A DNA stretch of 64,000 nt from Alicyclobacillus fastidiosus. GTDB lineage: Bacteria; Bacillota; Bacilli; Alicyclobacillales; Alicyclobacillaceae. The translations under genes and the position numbers were made by a program. Below, in pieces: positions 63,873 to 64,000 of the stretch. The stretch's first letter is position 1. Every line of letters begins with the position of its first letter. The stretch is from NCBI RefSeq assembly GCF_026651875.1, contig NZ_CP104067.1:3896501-3960500 (forward strand), read 5' to 3'. The notes beneath the pieces are model-generated. The model was given only the letters and a program-made list of their open reading frames with translations. It was not told the origin of the DNA and did not search any database.

Positions 63873-64000
63873 ATTTCCTCCCTCCTATCTCCCTGAATTT
63901 CTAAAAGACATTGACGGAATCGTATTAAGGCATGTTTCCCCATCAAGCGGCAAATGCTTAGGCAGAACCTGCAACCATGGACTACAATTGATAACAATAC

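Overview
The window looks like chromosome of an aerobic, endospore-forming member of the Bacilli, most like Alicyclobacillus or a close relative. The signs are moderately high GC in the core genes, strong AGGAGG-type ribosome binding sites with many GTG and TTG starts, spore germination and CotD-like coat genes, YlbF/YmcA, IDEAL and DUF1292 small proteins, CcpA-type cre sites and ArgR-type ARG boxes. The genus is inference from gene content and style; no database was searched.

From 1 to about 24.2 kb is ordinary core. It holds small Bacilli proteins, acetyl-CoA synthetase, tRNA-Thr and tRNA-Ser, and a serA-serC-HAD operon read from a clear ZTP (pfl) riboswitch with an overlapping terminator. 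Next come aspartate kinase, an argF-argG-argH operon, glutamate synthase large subunit, a short GNAT-type argA, and an argC-argB-argD operon. ARG boxes lie at the argF and argC promoters. No argJ lies between argC and argB, so the acetyl group may enter through the short ArgA and leave through a gene outside the window.

From about 24.4 to 41.5 kb the sequence is accessory and decaying. A gerA-gerB-gerC germinant receptor operon keeps only gerC intact. Two diverged attachment-like regions (about 27.44-27.73 and 41.19-41.48 kb) each carry the 3' half of a tRNA-Arg gene plus three TTTGTAG repeats spaced 11 bp and one inverted copy, with the same geometry. They bracket 13.7 kb holding an excisionase-like remnant, an IS5-like element with 24-bp inverted repeats and a CTAA target duplication, small orphan genes, duplicated non-coding motifs, and a sugar ABC operon in which each of three genes carries one inactivating change. 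An intact AraC regulator and a phytanoyl-CoA dioxygenase-like gene follow, with a perfect cre match between them.

From 41.6 kb to the end is a coherent catabolic locus best read as uptake and breakdown of proline- and hydroxyproline-rich peptides such as collagen fragments. It has a complete peptide ABC transporter with two binding proteins, two M24B Xaa-Pro peptidases, an M6-type metalloprotease and an amino-acid permease. It also has every enzyme of the bacterial trans-4-hydroxy-L-proline route to 2-oxoglutarate: epimerase, FAD and 2Fe-2S D-hydroxyproline dehydrogenase subunits, DapA-like deaminase and semialdehyde dehydrogenase. A GntR/FCD regulator sits inside. A palindrome of the type AAATGGT-N3-ACCATTT recurs upstream of three of its genes, with a weaker copy in the divergent promoter region, and is the probable operator. 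A second proline-racemase paralogue has serine at both catalytic cysteine positions, which is the most unusual single gene here.
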